Positions 1 through 5,487 of a stretch of 6,427 nucleotides of DNA are shown piece by piece (positions within the stretch are counted from its first letter, which is position 1; each line of letters begins with the position of its first letter). Position numbers and translations under genes: made by a program. The DNA is taken from NCBI GenBank assembly GCA_038233815.1, contig JBBSVE010000167.1, positions 1-6,427 of the forward strand. The letters run 5' to 3'. The notes below the pieces were generated by a model. That model made no database searches, had not been told where the DNA came from, and was given only the letters and a program-made list of their open reading frames with translations. This stretch comes from JBBSVE01 sp038233815. Its GTDB lineage: Bacteria > Pseudomonadota > Alphaproteobacteria > Rhodobacterales > Rhodobacteraceae.

Positions 1-227
1 GCGAACAATTCTTCCAGAAACCCGCGGTGAGGTGCGAGCTTGCCAAGATCTCGTGGCCGCCCCTGGACATCCGGCGTGACATCACCGCGCTCACGGATCC
101 GACCAGGCCAGCAAACGCCAGTGGCCGCCGAAAGCTTCAGACACGCTGCCGCCGCATGTCCACTCAAACCCTCCTCGACATACGCCTGAAACCGCGCTCG
201 AACCGCCATTGGTAAAGCGGCTGGCAT
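1..227 (-). CDS. IS630-family transposase, N-terminal 75 codons (partial at window edge)
   Basis: The reading frame starts with ATG at 227-225 and stays open to base 1, giving 75 codons plus two bases. The protein begins MPAALPMAVRARFQAYVEEG and goes on to GLSGHAAAACLKLS (residues 20-33), then GRPRDLGKLAPHRGFLEELF (residues 55-74). This is the layout of IS630 transposase N-termini known from Rhodobacterales: a helix-turn-helix DNA-binding region, a GRPxxxGKLxP linker, then the start of the catalytic part. The DDE catalytic residues lie beyond the window, so activity cannot be judged. A strong ribosome binding site, GGGAGG at 235-240, sits 7 bases before the ATG and fixes the start. The family is identified from memory of its members; the exact IS is not. 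Confidence 0.8.
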   Translation of the reverse strand, partial: MPAALPMAVRARFQAYVEEGLSGHAAAACLKLSAATGVCWPGRIRERGDVTPDVQGRPRDLGKLAPHRGFLEELF

Positions 228-234
228 GATCCAT

Positions 235-240
235 CCTCCC
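235..240 (-). promoter_or_regulatory. Ribosome binding site of the IS630 transposase
   Basis: The minus strand reads GGGAGGATGGATC before the ATG. This is a near-ideal Shine-Dalgarno sequence with 7 bases between it and the start codon at 227. It decides the start of the partial transposase. A TGTAAT hexamer lies further upstream (252-257, minus), but no convincing -35 goes with it, so I do not call an IS promoter. Confidence 0.65.
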
Positions 241-306
241 AAACAGGATGAATTACAAAATCGAGATCAGAGGAATCCCATCGACTCAGATTTCAGGCTC
301 GGCACT

Positions 307-3141
307 TTAGGCGGCCGCGGGCGTCACGATATGGCGCAGGAGCGCCATCGGATGGCTCCGCAGCGTCAGGCGCATGGCGACGTAGTCCTCCACCACCGCC
401 TCGCCCTCCGTCATCTCGCGGAAGGTGACGGCAGGCTCGTGCAGCACCTCGCCGTCCATGTCGCCGGAAAAAAGCGGCAGGACGGGGCCCGGCGCCAGCG
501 CCTTCGCGGCCCAGAGGGCAGCTCGCCGTCCGGCGCCAAGGCCCGCGAAACAGTCCGCCTCCGCCAGCCGGGTGATCGTGGCGGACCCCAGACCCGCGCG
601 CCGCGCCACGTCGGCCACCGCGACATAGCCGTTGCCGCGCGCAGCCACGACCCACATCGCCTCCTCCTCCGGCACGCCCTTGATCTGGCGGAACCCAAGG
701 CGGAGCGACAGGGCGCCCCGCCCGTCCGGCTCCATCACGCAATCCCAGTGGCTGCGGTTGATGCAGGGCGGCAGCACGCGCACGCCATGTTCACGCGCGT
801 CCCGCACGATCTGCGCGGGCGCATAGAACCCCATCGGCTGCGAGTTGAGAAGCGCGCAGGCGAAGATGCCGGGATGGTGCTTCTTGATCCAGCTCGACGC
901 ATAAACGAGAAAGGCGAAACTCGCCGCATGGCTCTCGGGGAAGCCATAGCTGCCGAAGCCCTCGATCTGCGCGAAACACCGCTCCGAAAAGGCGTCGTCA
1001 TAGCCGTTGGCCTTCATGCCCGACAGGAAGCGATCCTTCAGTTCGGTCACGTTGCCATGCTTCTTGAAGGTGGCGAGCGCGCGGCGCAGCCGGTCGGCCT
1101 CCAGCGGCGTGAAGCCCGCGCCGATGATCGCGATCTGCATCGCCTGCTCCTGAAAGAGCGGCACGCCGAGCGTCTTGCCCAAGACCTTGCCCAGCGCGTC
1201 GGACGGAAACTTGACCACCTCCTGCCCGTTTCTCCGGCGCAGGTAGGGATGCAGCATGTCGCCCTGAATCGGGCCGGGCCGGATGATCGCGACCTCGATC
1301 ACCAGATCGTAGAAGGTGCGCGGCTTCATCCGGGGCAGGAAGTTCATCTGTGCGCGTGATTCCACCTGAAAGACCCCCAGACTATCCGCACGGCAGAGCA
1401 TGTCGTAGGTCGCGGGATCCTCCTGCGGCAGGGTGGCGAGGCTGTAGCGCGTGTGGTGGTGCGTCTCCAAGAGGTCGAAGGCCTTCCGGATGCAGGTCAG
1501 CATCCCCAGCGCCAGAATATCGACCTTCAGGATGCCCAGCGCGTCGATATCATCCTTGTCCCAGCAGATGACGGTGCGGTCCTCCATCGCCGCATTCTCG
1601 ATCGGGACCAGCTCATCCAGCCGCCCTTCGGTGATGATGAAGCCGCCGACATGCTGGCTGAGGTGGCGCGGAAAGCCCTGGATCTCCTCGATCAGCGCCA
1701 GTGCCTTGGCAAAGCGCCGGTCGGTGGGGTCGAGCCCGATCTCGCGCAGGCGTTCGTCGGTCATCCCGCCGCTGCTGCCGAAGCCCCAGATCTGGGAGGA
1801 CATGGCCGACAGCGTATCCTCCGAAAGCCCCATCGCGCGGCCAACCTCGCGGATCGCGCGCTTGCCGCGGTAATGGATCACGGTGGCGCAGAGGCCCGCA
1901 CGGTGACGGCCGTAGCGGGCATAGATGTGCTGGATCACCTCCTCGCGCCGCTCATGTTCGAAATCGACGTCGATGTCGGGGGGCTCGTTGCGGGCCTCCG
2001 ACACGAACCGCTCGAACACCATGGTCCCGATCTCGGGGGAGACGGAGGTGACGCCCAGCACGTAGCAGACCACCGAATTGGCCGCCGAGCCGCGCCCCTG
2101 ACAGAGGATGCCGCGCCCCCGCGCGAACGCCACGATGTCGTTGACGGTGAGGAAATAGGGCGCGTAGCCCAGCTTGCCGATCAGCTCCAGCTCGTGATCG
2201 GCCTGCGCGCGGGCCTTTTGCGGCACCCCCGCCGGATAGCGCCAGGCCAGCCCCTCCGCCGTCAGCCGGGCCAGACGCCCAATTGTCGTCTCCCCAGCCG
2301 AGGTCTCCGAAGGATATTCATAGCGCAGCGCGTCGAGGCTGAACGTCAGCCCCGCAGCAATCTCTCCGCTGCGATGCACCGCATCCTCATGGCCGGGAAA
2401 GAGGCGCAGCATCTCCGCCTCTGAGCGCAGGCGCTGTTCGGCATGGGGCATCGCGCGGCGGCCGAGGTCGTGGACCGTGACGCCCAGCCGGATCGCGCTC
2501 AGCACGTCGGCCAGACGGCGTCGTGCGGCGCAATGCATCGCGGGCAGCGCGGAGGCGACGGTGGCGATGCCCAGCGCGCCCGCCAGCCGCGCGAGACGGT
2601 CGAACCTGCGCCGGTCCCGCCCGTCGTAGATCGGCGCCATCAGCAGATGCACATGACCGGGAAAGGCTTGTGCGAGGGCCTCCGCCTCCGCCATCCACGC
2701 GCCCGCGTGGCGGCCGGGCCGGGCCGGATGCGGCACCGCCCCGCCCGAAGGCGGATGGAGCAGGAACGTGAGCCCCGCGCCCCAGTCCCGAAGATCCTCA
2801 GCCCCCAGATCGCACGCCCCCTTCGGCGCCCGCGTCCGTCCCAGCGTCAGCAGACGGCAAAGCCGCCCCCATCCCGCGCGGTCCTGCGGCAGGACGGTTA
2901 CGGTAAAGCCGCCCGTCGTCACCAGACGGGCTGCCGGAATGAGGCGCGGGGCGTGACCCTCCTTTCGCGCAATCTCCCGCGCCTCGCCGTGCGCGCGCAC
3001 GATTCCCGCGACAGAGTTTTCGTCCGCGATGGCAAGGGCAGGCATCGCGAAGGCCGCGGCCTGATGCATCATTTCCTCCGCATGGGACGCGCCCCGCAGG
3101 AAGGTGAAATTGGACAGGGCGGACAGTTCGACGAAAGACAT
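307..3141 (-). CDS. dnaE2: Error-prone DNA polymerase DnaE2 (ImuC), C-terminally truncated
   Basis: This is a C-family DNA polymerase for mutagenic translesion synthesis in the SOS response, normally working with ImuA and ImuB. The 944-aa product starts MSFVELSALSNFTFL, the conserved DnaE2 N-terminus, so I take ATG 3141 rather than the TTG 27 bases upstream, which lies inside the LexA box. A PHP domain occupies about residues 1-230. The palm carries the catalytic aspartates D389 and D391 in PPDIDVDF and D541 in KVDILALGML. SYGFPESHAASFAFLVYASS (731-750) is typical of the fingers, and helix-hairpin-helix motifs fall at about 815-880. The protein ends at LRSHPMALLRHIVTPAAA. Family members are usually 1,050-1,100 aa and continue with an OB-fold (the RQRPGTAKGVxFxTLEDETG region), which is missing here. 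An IS630 element starts exactly at the stop codon. No clear Shine-Dalgarno precedes the ATG. imuA and imuB are not next door. The catalytic core looks intact, but whether the protein works is unknown. Confidence 0.93.
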   Translation of the reverse strand: MSFVELSALSNFTFLRGASHAEEMMHQAAAFAMPALAIADENSVAGIVRAHGEAREIARKEGHAPRLIPAARLVTTGGFTVTVLPQDRAGWGRLCRLLTLGRTRAPKGACDLGAEDLRDWGAGLTFLLHPPSGGAVPHPARPGRHAGAWMAEAEALAQAFPGHVHLLMAPIYDGRDRRRFDRLARLAGALGIATVASALPAMHCAARRRLADVLSAIRLGVTVHDLGRRAMPHAEQRLRSEAEMLRLFPGHEDAVHRSGEIAAGLTFSLDALRYEYPSETSAGETTIGRLARLTAEGLAWRYPAGVPQKARAQADHELELIGKLGYAPYFLTVNDIVAFARGRGILCQGRGSAANSVVCYVLGVTSVSPEIGTMVFERFVSEARNEPPDIDVDFEHERREEVIQHIYARYGRHRAGLCATVIHYRGKRAIREVGRAMGLSEDTLSAMSSQIWGFGSSGGMTDERLREIGLDPTDRRFAKALALIEEIQGFPRHLSQHVGGFIITEGRLDELVPIENAAMEDRTVICWDKDDIDALGILKVDILALGMLTCIRKAFDLLETHHHTRYSLATLPQEDPATYDMLCRADSLGVFQVESRAQMNFLPRMKPRTFYDLVIEVAIIRPGPIQGDMLHPYLRRRNGQEVVKFPSDALGKVLGKTLGVPLFQEQAMQIAIIGAGFTPLEADRLRRALATFKKHGNVTELKDRFLSGMKANGYDDAFSERCFAQIEGFGSYGFPESHAASFAFLVYASSWIKKHHPGIFACALLNSQPMGFYAPAQIVRDAREHGVRVLPPCINRSHWDCVMEPDGRGALSLRLGFRQIKGVPEEEAMWVVAARGNGYVAVADVARRAGLGSATITRLAEADCFAGLGAGRRAALWAAKALAPGPVLPLFSGDMDGEVLHEPAVTFREMTEGEAVVEDYVAMRLTLRSHPMALLRHIVTPAAA

Positions 3142-3158
3142 GATGCGTGGCCGGAATG

Positions 3159-3173
3159 GAACGAACAAGGAAC
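3159..3173 (-). promoter_or_regulatory. LexA operator (SOS box) of dnaE2
   Basis: The minus strand reads GTTCCTTGTTCGTTC, an exact match to the alphaproteobacterial LexA consensus GTTC-N7-GTTC. A third GTTC lies inside the spacer, directly before the second half-site. The box ends 17 bases before the dnaE2 ATG and touches a TAGAAT -10 element, so bound LexA would cover the expected transcription start. dnaE2 is a classic LexA target, which makes this assignment strong. Confidence 0.88.
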
Positions 3174-3202
3174 ATTCTAAGCCGATGCGCCCTCGCTTGC
3201 TA
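3174..3202 (-). promoter_or_regulatory. Probable dnaE2 promoter
   Basis: On the minus strand TAGCAA (3197-3202) acts as a weak -35 and TAGAAT (3174-3179) as a -10 that matches 5 of 6 consensus bases, with a 17-base spacer. The start of transcription would fall near 3167, inside the LexA box, giving a leader of roughly 26 bases. The LexA position supports the call; the -35 is poor. Confidence 0.6.
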
Positions 3203-3227
3203 CCGGGTGAAGGTGGCCTTTTCCGGG

Positions 3228-3932
3228 TTATCCACCGCTATTTCGCGGCGGCAGCTCCGCCAGGATCGCCCGCGCCGTCGCCTGCGGATCGGCGGCCTGC
3301 CATACTGGCCGCCCGACGACGATATGATCCGCCCCGTCCGCCAGCGCGCGCCGCGGCGTTGCGACCCGCTTCTGGTCGCCCGAGGTGGACCCGTCCGGCC
3401 GCACCCCCGGCGTCACGATCAGCCGGCCCGACGCCTCCGGCAGCGCACGGATCGCCGCCGCCTCCAGCGGGCTCGCGATCACGCCGTCCGCCCCGGCTTC
3501 CAGAGCGCGGCGGGCGCGTTCCAGCGTGATCTCTGCCAGATCGCCCGCCCGGATCATGTTCGCGTCGAGGTCCGCGCGGTCGAGCGAGGTCAGCACCGTC
3601 ACGGCGAGAATGCGCGTCCCCGTTCCCGCCGCCCCCTCCATCGCCGCCGCCACCACCTGCGGATCGCCGTGCACCGTCAGGAAATCGAGACCATGCGTCG
3701 CGATTCCCCGAACCGCCGCCTCTACCGTGGCCCCGATATCGAAGAGCTTGAGGTCCAGAAACACCCGCTTGCCCCGCTCCTGCTTCAACTCATTGGCCAG
3801 CGCGAAGCCACCGCCGGTCAGCATCCCGAGCCCGATCTTGTAGAACCCGCAGGCGTCCCCGATCCGGTCCGCCAGCGCCAGCCCTTGAACCACATTCGGC
3901 ACGTCGAGCGCCACGATCAGCCTGTCATCCAT
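3228..3932 (-). CDS. pyrF: Orotidine 5'-phosphate decarboxylase
   Basis: PyrF converts orotidine 5'-monophosphate to UMP, the last step of de novo pyrimidine synthesis, in the cytoplasm. The 234-aa product has the normal length. The N-terminus MDDRLIVALDVPN carries the substrate-contacting D10. K32 lies in FYKIGLGML, and the catalytic D-x-K-x-x-D set is D60, K62 and D65 in FLDLKLFDIGATV. Phosphate-binding loops are seen in TPGVRPDGSTSGDQKRV (174-190) and VVGRPVW (205-211). The ATG at 3932 is preferred because GGGGG sits 6 bases before it; another in-frame ATG at 3938 would add only two residues. It lies 86 bases upstream of dnaE2 on the same strand, but dnaE2 has its own promoter. Upstream it diverges from the 257-aa gene at 4068. 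No good terminator is seen after its stop. Confidence 0.95.
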   Translation of the reverse strand: MDDRLIVALDVPNVVQGLALADRIGDACGFYKIGLGMLTGGGFALANELKQERGKRVFLDLKLFDIGATVEAAVRGIATHGLDFLTVHGDPQVVAAAMEGAAGTGTRILAVTVLTSLDRADLDANMIRAGDLAEITLERARRALEAGADGVIASPLEAAAIRALPEASGRLIVTPGVRPDGSTSGDQKRVATPRRALADGADHIVVGRPVWQAADPQATARAILAELPPRNSGG

Positions 3933-3983
3933 TGCCATCCCCCATCGCGAGCCCCGCCGGGACGTGAGCCGCCGGGGGCGTCC

Positions 3984-3989
3984 TGTCAA
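3984..3989 (-). promoter_or_regulatory. Candidate -35 element of pyrF
   Basis: The minus strand has a perfect TTGACA. The bases 16-18 further down (around 3961-3967, CACGTC/TCACGT) are a poor -10, which is common in alphaproteobacteria. Transcription would start roughly 20 bases before the pyrF ATG. This is a candidate from sequence alone. Confidence 0.4.
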
Positions 3990-4012
3990 GCCGCCCGCTC
4001 CTCAACCGCAGA

Positions 4013-4041
4013 TTGACACTTCCACCGGCGCACGCTCCACT
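4013..4041 (+). promoter_or_regulatory. Candidate promoter of the 257-aa gene
   Basis: A perfect TTGACA (4013-4018) is followed after 17 bases by TCCACT (4036-4041), a weak -10 with 3 of 6 matches. Transcription would start near 4048, about 20 bases before the ATG at 4068. The -35 lies 23 bases from the opposed pyrF -35, so the two polymerase sites may interfere or share regulation. Confidence 0.45.
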
Positions 4042-4067
4042 CGTCCGCAAAACGCCGGGGGGTCCCT

Positions 4068-4841
4068 ATGCAGTTCCATATTCATCTCGACCCGCCCGGT
4101 GGGGCGCAGGGCTCCGGTCCCGTCACGGTGGGATGGTTCCTGATCCGCGACAAGGGTGCCGTTCTCTTCGACCCGCCGGAGCGGCTGATGGTGCGCCAGA
4201 CCAACCGGACGCATGCCAAATCCGCCGCGCGCTGTCCCGCGGTGATCCAGATGGAAAGCCGATATTTCGTGGTGAAATGCCCCTACGACATCCATGTCGG
4301 GTTCGGCCGGGATGCGAAGGGCAAGCCACATCTGGTGAACCGCGCCGGCGTTGCCTCTCCCGTGCGGGCCTCAAAGCTGGGTGAGATCCTGACGCTGGTG
4401 AACGAACCGGAATGGCGTTCTGCCGACCGGCCCACGATCCAATTGACCCTGCCATACTGCTTCATCGCCGACGAGCCGGTGTATCTGACACAGATCGGCA
4501 CCTTTGCACATTACCGCAAGCAACCGCTGCCCGGAACGATCTTCGGGGGCCGGTTCCCGATCTCGGTATGGCCCCGACCCGTGATGTGGGCCTTCGAATG
4601 GCACGATACAGAGAGCGACATCATCCTGAAGCGGGGCGAGCCGCTGTTTTACGTGCAATTCGAGGCGACTGCGCCTGAACGGCCGATCCAACTGGTAGAA
4701 GCGGGACGCACATCGGCCCTAGACGCCTATCTTGAGAAACTGTCAGGCGTTGTAAACTATGCAAACCAGACCTTCAGCCTGTTTGCCGCAGCCGAGTCGA
4801 TCCGGCCTCCGACCCTGCTCGTCACTAAGCGGCCCGGCTGA
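4068..4841 (+). CDS. Hypothetical protein, 257 aa, unknown function
   Basis: I do not recognise this gene. The start MQFHIHLDPPGG follows a GGGGGG tract (4057-4062) 5 bases before the ATG, a usable ribosome binding site. The product shows no signal peptide or membrane segment, so it is probably cytoplasmic. It is rich in proline, tryptophan and aromatic residues. The best candidate for a conserved core is GTIFGGRFPISVWPRPVMWA at about residues 158-177, followed by EWHDTESDIILKRGEPLFYV at about 179-198; the pattern suggests a beta-rich fold. Cysteines are few and no catalytic motif stands out. It diverges from pyrF, and its last 17 bases overlap the end of the opposed small gene at 4825. Reading frame, codon use and translation signals all support a real gene; a viral or structural protein relative is possible but unproven. 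Confidence 0.8.
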   Translation: MQFHIHLDPPGGAQGSGPVTVGWFLIRDKGAVLFDPPERLMVRQTNRTHAKSAARCPAVIQMESRYFVVKCPYDIHVGFGRDAKGKPHLVNRAGVASPVRASKLGEILTLVNEPEWRSADRPTIQLTLPYCFIADEPVYLTQIGTFAHYRKQPLPGTIFGGRFPISVWPRPVMWAFEWHDTESDIILKRGEPLFYVQFEATAPERPIQLVEAGRTSALDAYLEKLSGVVNYANQTFSLFAAAESIRPPTLLVTKRPG

Positions 4842-5076
4842 GCACAACGCGTTGGACAATAGGCACGCGCCGCTCCAGCATCACGCGGGCAGAAGCAACA
4901 AGGCGCTGGCGCAGCGGGAGGTCGCCCGTCGCGTTCTCGCAGGTGCGGATTGCAACGCGATGCGGAACGGGGCGCTGATCGTCTTTGACCAGAAAGCTCA
5001 CAAGCGCCTCGACCTGACCGAAGTCACGCGCATAGCGAGCATGCTCGACGGTGGCGGAGAGAATTCGAAAGCTCAT
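4825..5076 (-). CDS. Small hypothetical protein, 83 aa
   Basis: I do not recognise the 83-aa product. It starts MSFRILSATVEHARYARDFG and ends RVPIVQRVVLSRAA. It is basic with many arginines, has no signal peptide or membrane helix, and its second half (LPLRQRLVASARVMLERR) could form an amphipathic helix. The ATG at 5076 has a good Shine-Dalgarno, GAAAGG (5084-5089), with a 7-base gap; this sits inside the last codons and stop of the upstream 51-codon frame. The two frames are 4 bases apart and would be translated from one message. Its tail overlaps the opposed 257-aa gene by 17 bases. Codon use matches the neighbouring genes, which supports coding. Confidence 0.6.
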   Translation of the reverse strand: MSFRILSATVEHARYARDFGQVEALVSFLVKDDQRPVPHRVAIRTCENATGDLPLRQRLVASARVMLERRVPIVQRVVLSRAA

Positions 5077-5080
5077 CGGC

Positions 5081-5236
5081 TTACCTTTCGGACTGGCGGG
5101 GCCTGTGGAAAACGGCAGGCCTTCGGCTGTTTGCAGTCACCCGAATGGGGATGAGCTCCTCACGGGTTCCGAATGCGGCAAGCCGATCGGCGATGATCTG
5201 AATGAAATCGGAAATGCGGGTCGCAATCAGGGCCAT
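5081..5236 (-). CDS. Small hypothetical protein, 51 aa
   Basis: This short frame encodes 51 aa starting MALIATRISDFIQIIADRLA and ending with a basic tail, RRPAVFHRPRQSER. The first 20 residues look like an amphipathic helix. The minus strand reads AGAGGATGATGAAGATG. AGAGG at 5246-5250 leaves 9 bases to the ATG at 5236; the ATGs at 5245 and 5242 are in frame but too close to it. The frame stays open upstream to 5413, but that part looks non-coding. It lies 4 bases before the 83-aa gene, whose ribosome binding site it contains, so it may serve translational coupling. The function is unknown, and it could be a leader frame rather than a protein with a role. Confidence 0.42.
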   Translation of the reverse strand: MALIATRISDFIQIIADRLAAFGTREELIPIRVTANSRRPAVFHRPRQSER

Positions 5237-5245
5237 CTTCATCAT

Positions 5246-5250
5246 CCTCT
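5246..5250 (-). promoter_or_regulatory. Ribosome binding site of the 51-aa frame
   Basis: AGAGG on the minus strand lies 9 bases before ATG 5236, 3 before ATG 5242 and 0 before ATG 5245. Spacing therefore selects 5236 among three in-frame ATGs. Confidence 0.45.
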
Positions 5251-5253
5251 GAG

Positions 5254-5271
5254 GGTTCGGTGCATCGAACC
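5254..5271. repeat. Inverted repeat upstream of the small-protein unit
   Basis: GGTTCG and CGAACC form a perfect 6-base stem around GTGCAT. On the minus strand the dyad ends just 3 bases before the AGAGG ribosome binding site of the 51-aa frame. It could be an operator or an RNA hairpin that affects translation. Its centre shares GGTGCATCG with the dyad at 5358-5379. Confidence 0.5.
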
Positions 5272-5332
5272 TCGTGTCAGAAACGTGTGGCGCAAAGGTC
5301 CGGTTCCACGATCCTTGCAGATAATGATGCAT

Positions 5333-5357
5333 GAAACCTTGACGGGGCCGGGGTTTC
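5333..5357. repeat. Inverted repeat GAAACC/GGTTTC
   Basis: GAAACC (5333-5338) and GGTTTC (5352-5357) pair over a 13-base loop. It directly abuts the stronger dyad at 5358. It is weak on its own and may be chance. Confidence 0.3.
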
Positions 5358-5379
5358 GGCGGGTGCATCGTCACCCGCC
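5358..5379. repeat. GC-rich inverted repeat before the clpB promoter
   Basis: GGCGGGTG (5358-5365) and CACCCGCC (5372-5379) form a perfect 8-base stem around CATCGT. It ends 7 bases before the CTTGCAC -35 of the clpB promoter. There is no T-run on either side, so it is not a normal intrinsic terminator. A regulator-binding site is possible. It does not resemble the CIRCE element bound by HrcA. Confidence 0.55.
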
Positions 5380-5386
5380 CGCGCGA

Positions 5387-5415
5387 CTTGCACCCTGCGA
5401 GGACCGATCCCATCT
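5387..5415 (+). promoter_or_regulatory. Sigma-32-type heat-shock promoter of clpB
   Basis: CTTGCAC (5387-5393), a 14-base spacer and TCCCATCT (5408-5415) match the classic RpoH consensus CTTGAAA-N11-16-CCCCATNT at 5 of 7 and 7 of 8 positions. Transcription would start near 5422, giving a leader of roughly 65 bases before clpB. ClpB is a standard RpoH target, which supports the call. Confidence 0.65.
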
Positions 5416-5487
5416 AGACGTCAGGCCGCGACCCGACGTGCCGGAACCGGGCGTCTTTACCTGCGGTGCCAGAACAAGGACGGATCC

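Larger units (their letters stand above)
1..307 (-). mobile_element. IS630-family insertion sequence, 5' end only
   Basis: This is the left part of an insertion sequence read on the minus strand; the rest lies beyond base 1. It holds a roughly 80-base leader (228-307) and the start of a transposase. The family call rests on the transposase N-terminus. IS630 elements insert at TA and duplicate it. The only TA between the recognisable end of dnaE2 and the IS leader lies at 308-309, so I place the element's first base at 307. Only one terminal repeat is inside the window, so the boundary is inferred, not shown. The element points the same way as dnaE2 and appears to have removed that gene's 3' end. 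Confidence 0.75.

Noticed and set aside
3142..3168. Upstream TTG start that would add 9 residues to DnaE2
   Set aside because: The codon lies inside the LexA box and near the expected transcription start, while MSFVELSALSNFTFL at ATG 3141 matches the family's N-terminus.
226..3180. Long plus-strand open frames opposite dnaE2 (226-1359, 1453-2424, 2443-3180)
   Set aside because: They mirror a confident DnaE2 frame in GC-rich DNA. Their products are low-complexity, rich in R, H, A and P, and match no family.
3203..3227. Possible terminator after pyrF (AAGG-CCA-CCTT)
   Set aside because: The stem is only 4 bases and no T-run follows on the minus strand.
3228..3236. DnaA-box-like TTATCCACC
   Set aside because: It is a single site with one mismatch, overlaps the pyrF stop codon, and has no AT-rich region or companion boxes, so an origin is not supported.
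4002..4691. Minus-strand frames within the 257-aa gene (4002-4331, 4123-4455, 4371-4691)
   Set aside because: They lack ribosome binding sites and gene-like composition and are better read as shadows of the plus-strand gene.
5254..5275. tRNA T-arm-like GGTTCGATGC on the minus strand
   Set aside because: The arms of a T-stem do not pair around it and no acceptor or anticodon stem is present.
5358..5379. Intrinsic terminator at the 8-base stem
   Set aside because: The stem is good but neither side has a T-run, and it lies upstream of both flanking genes rather than after one.
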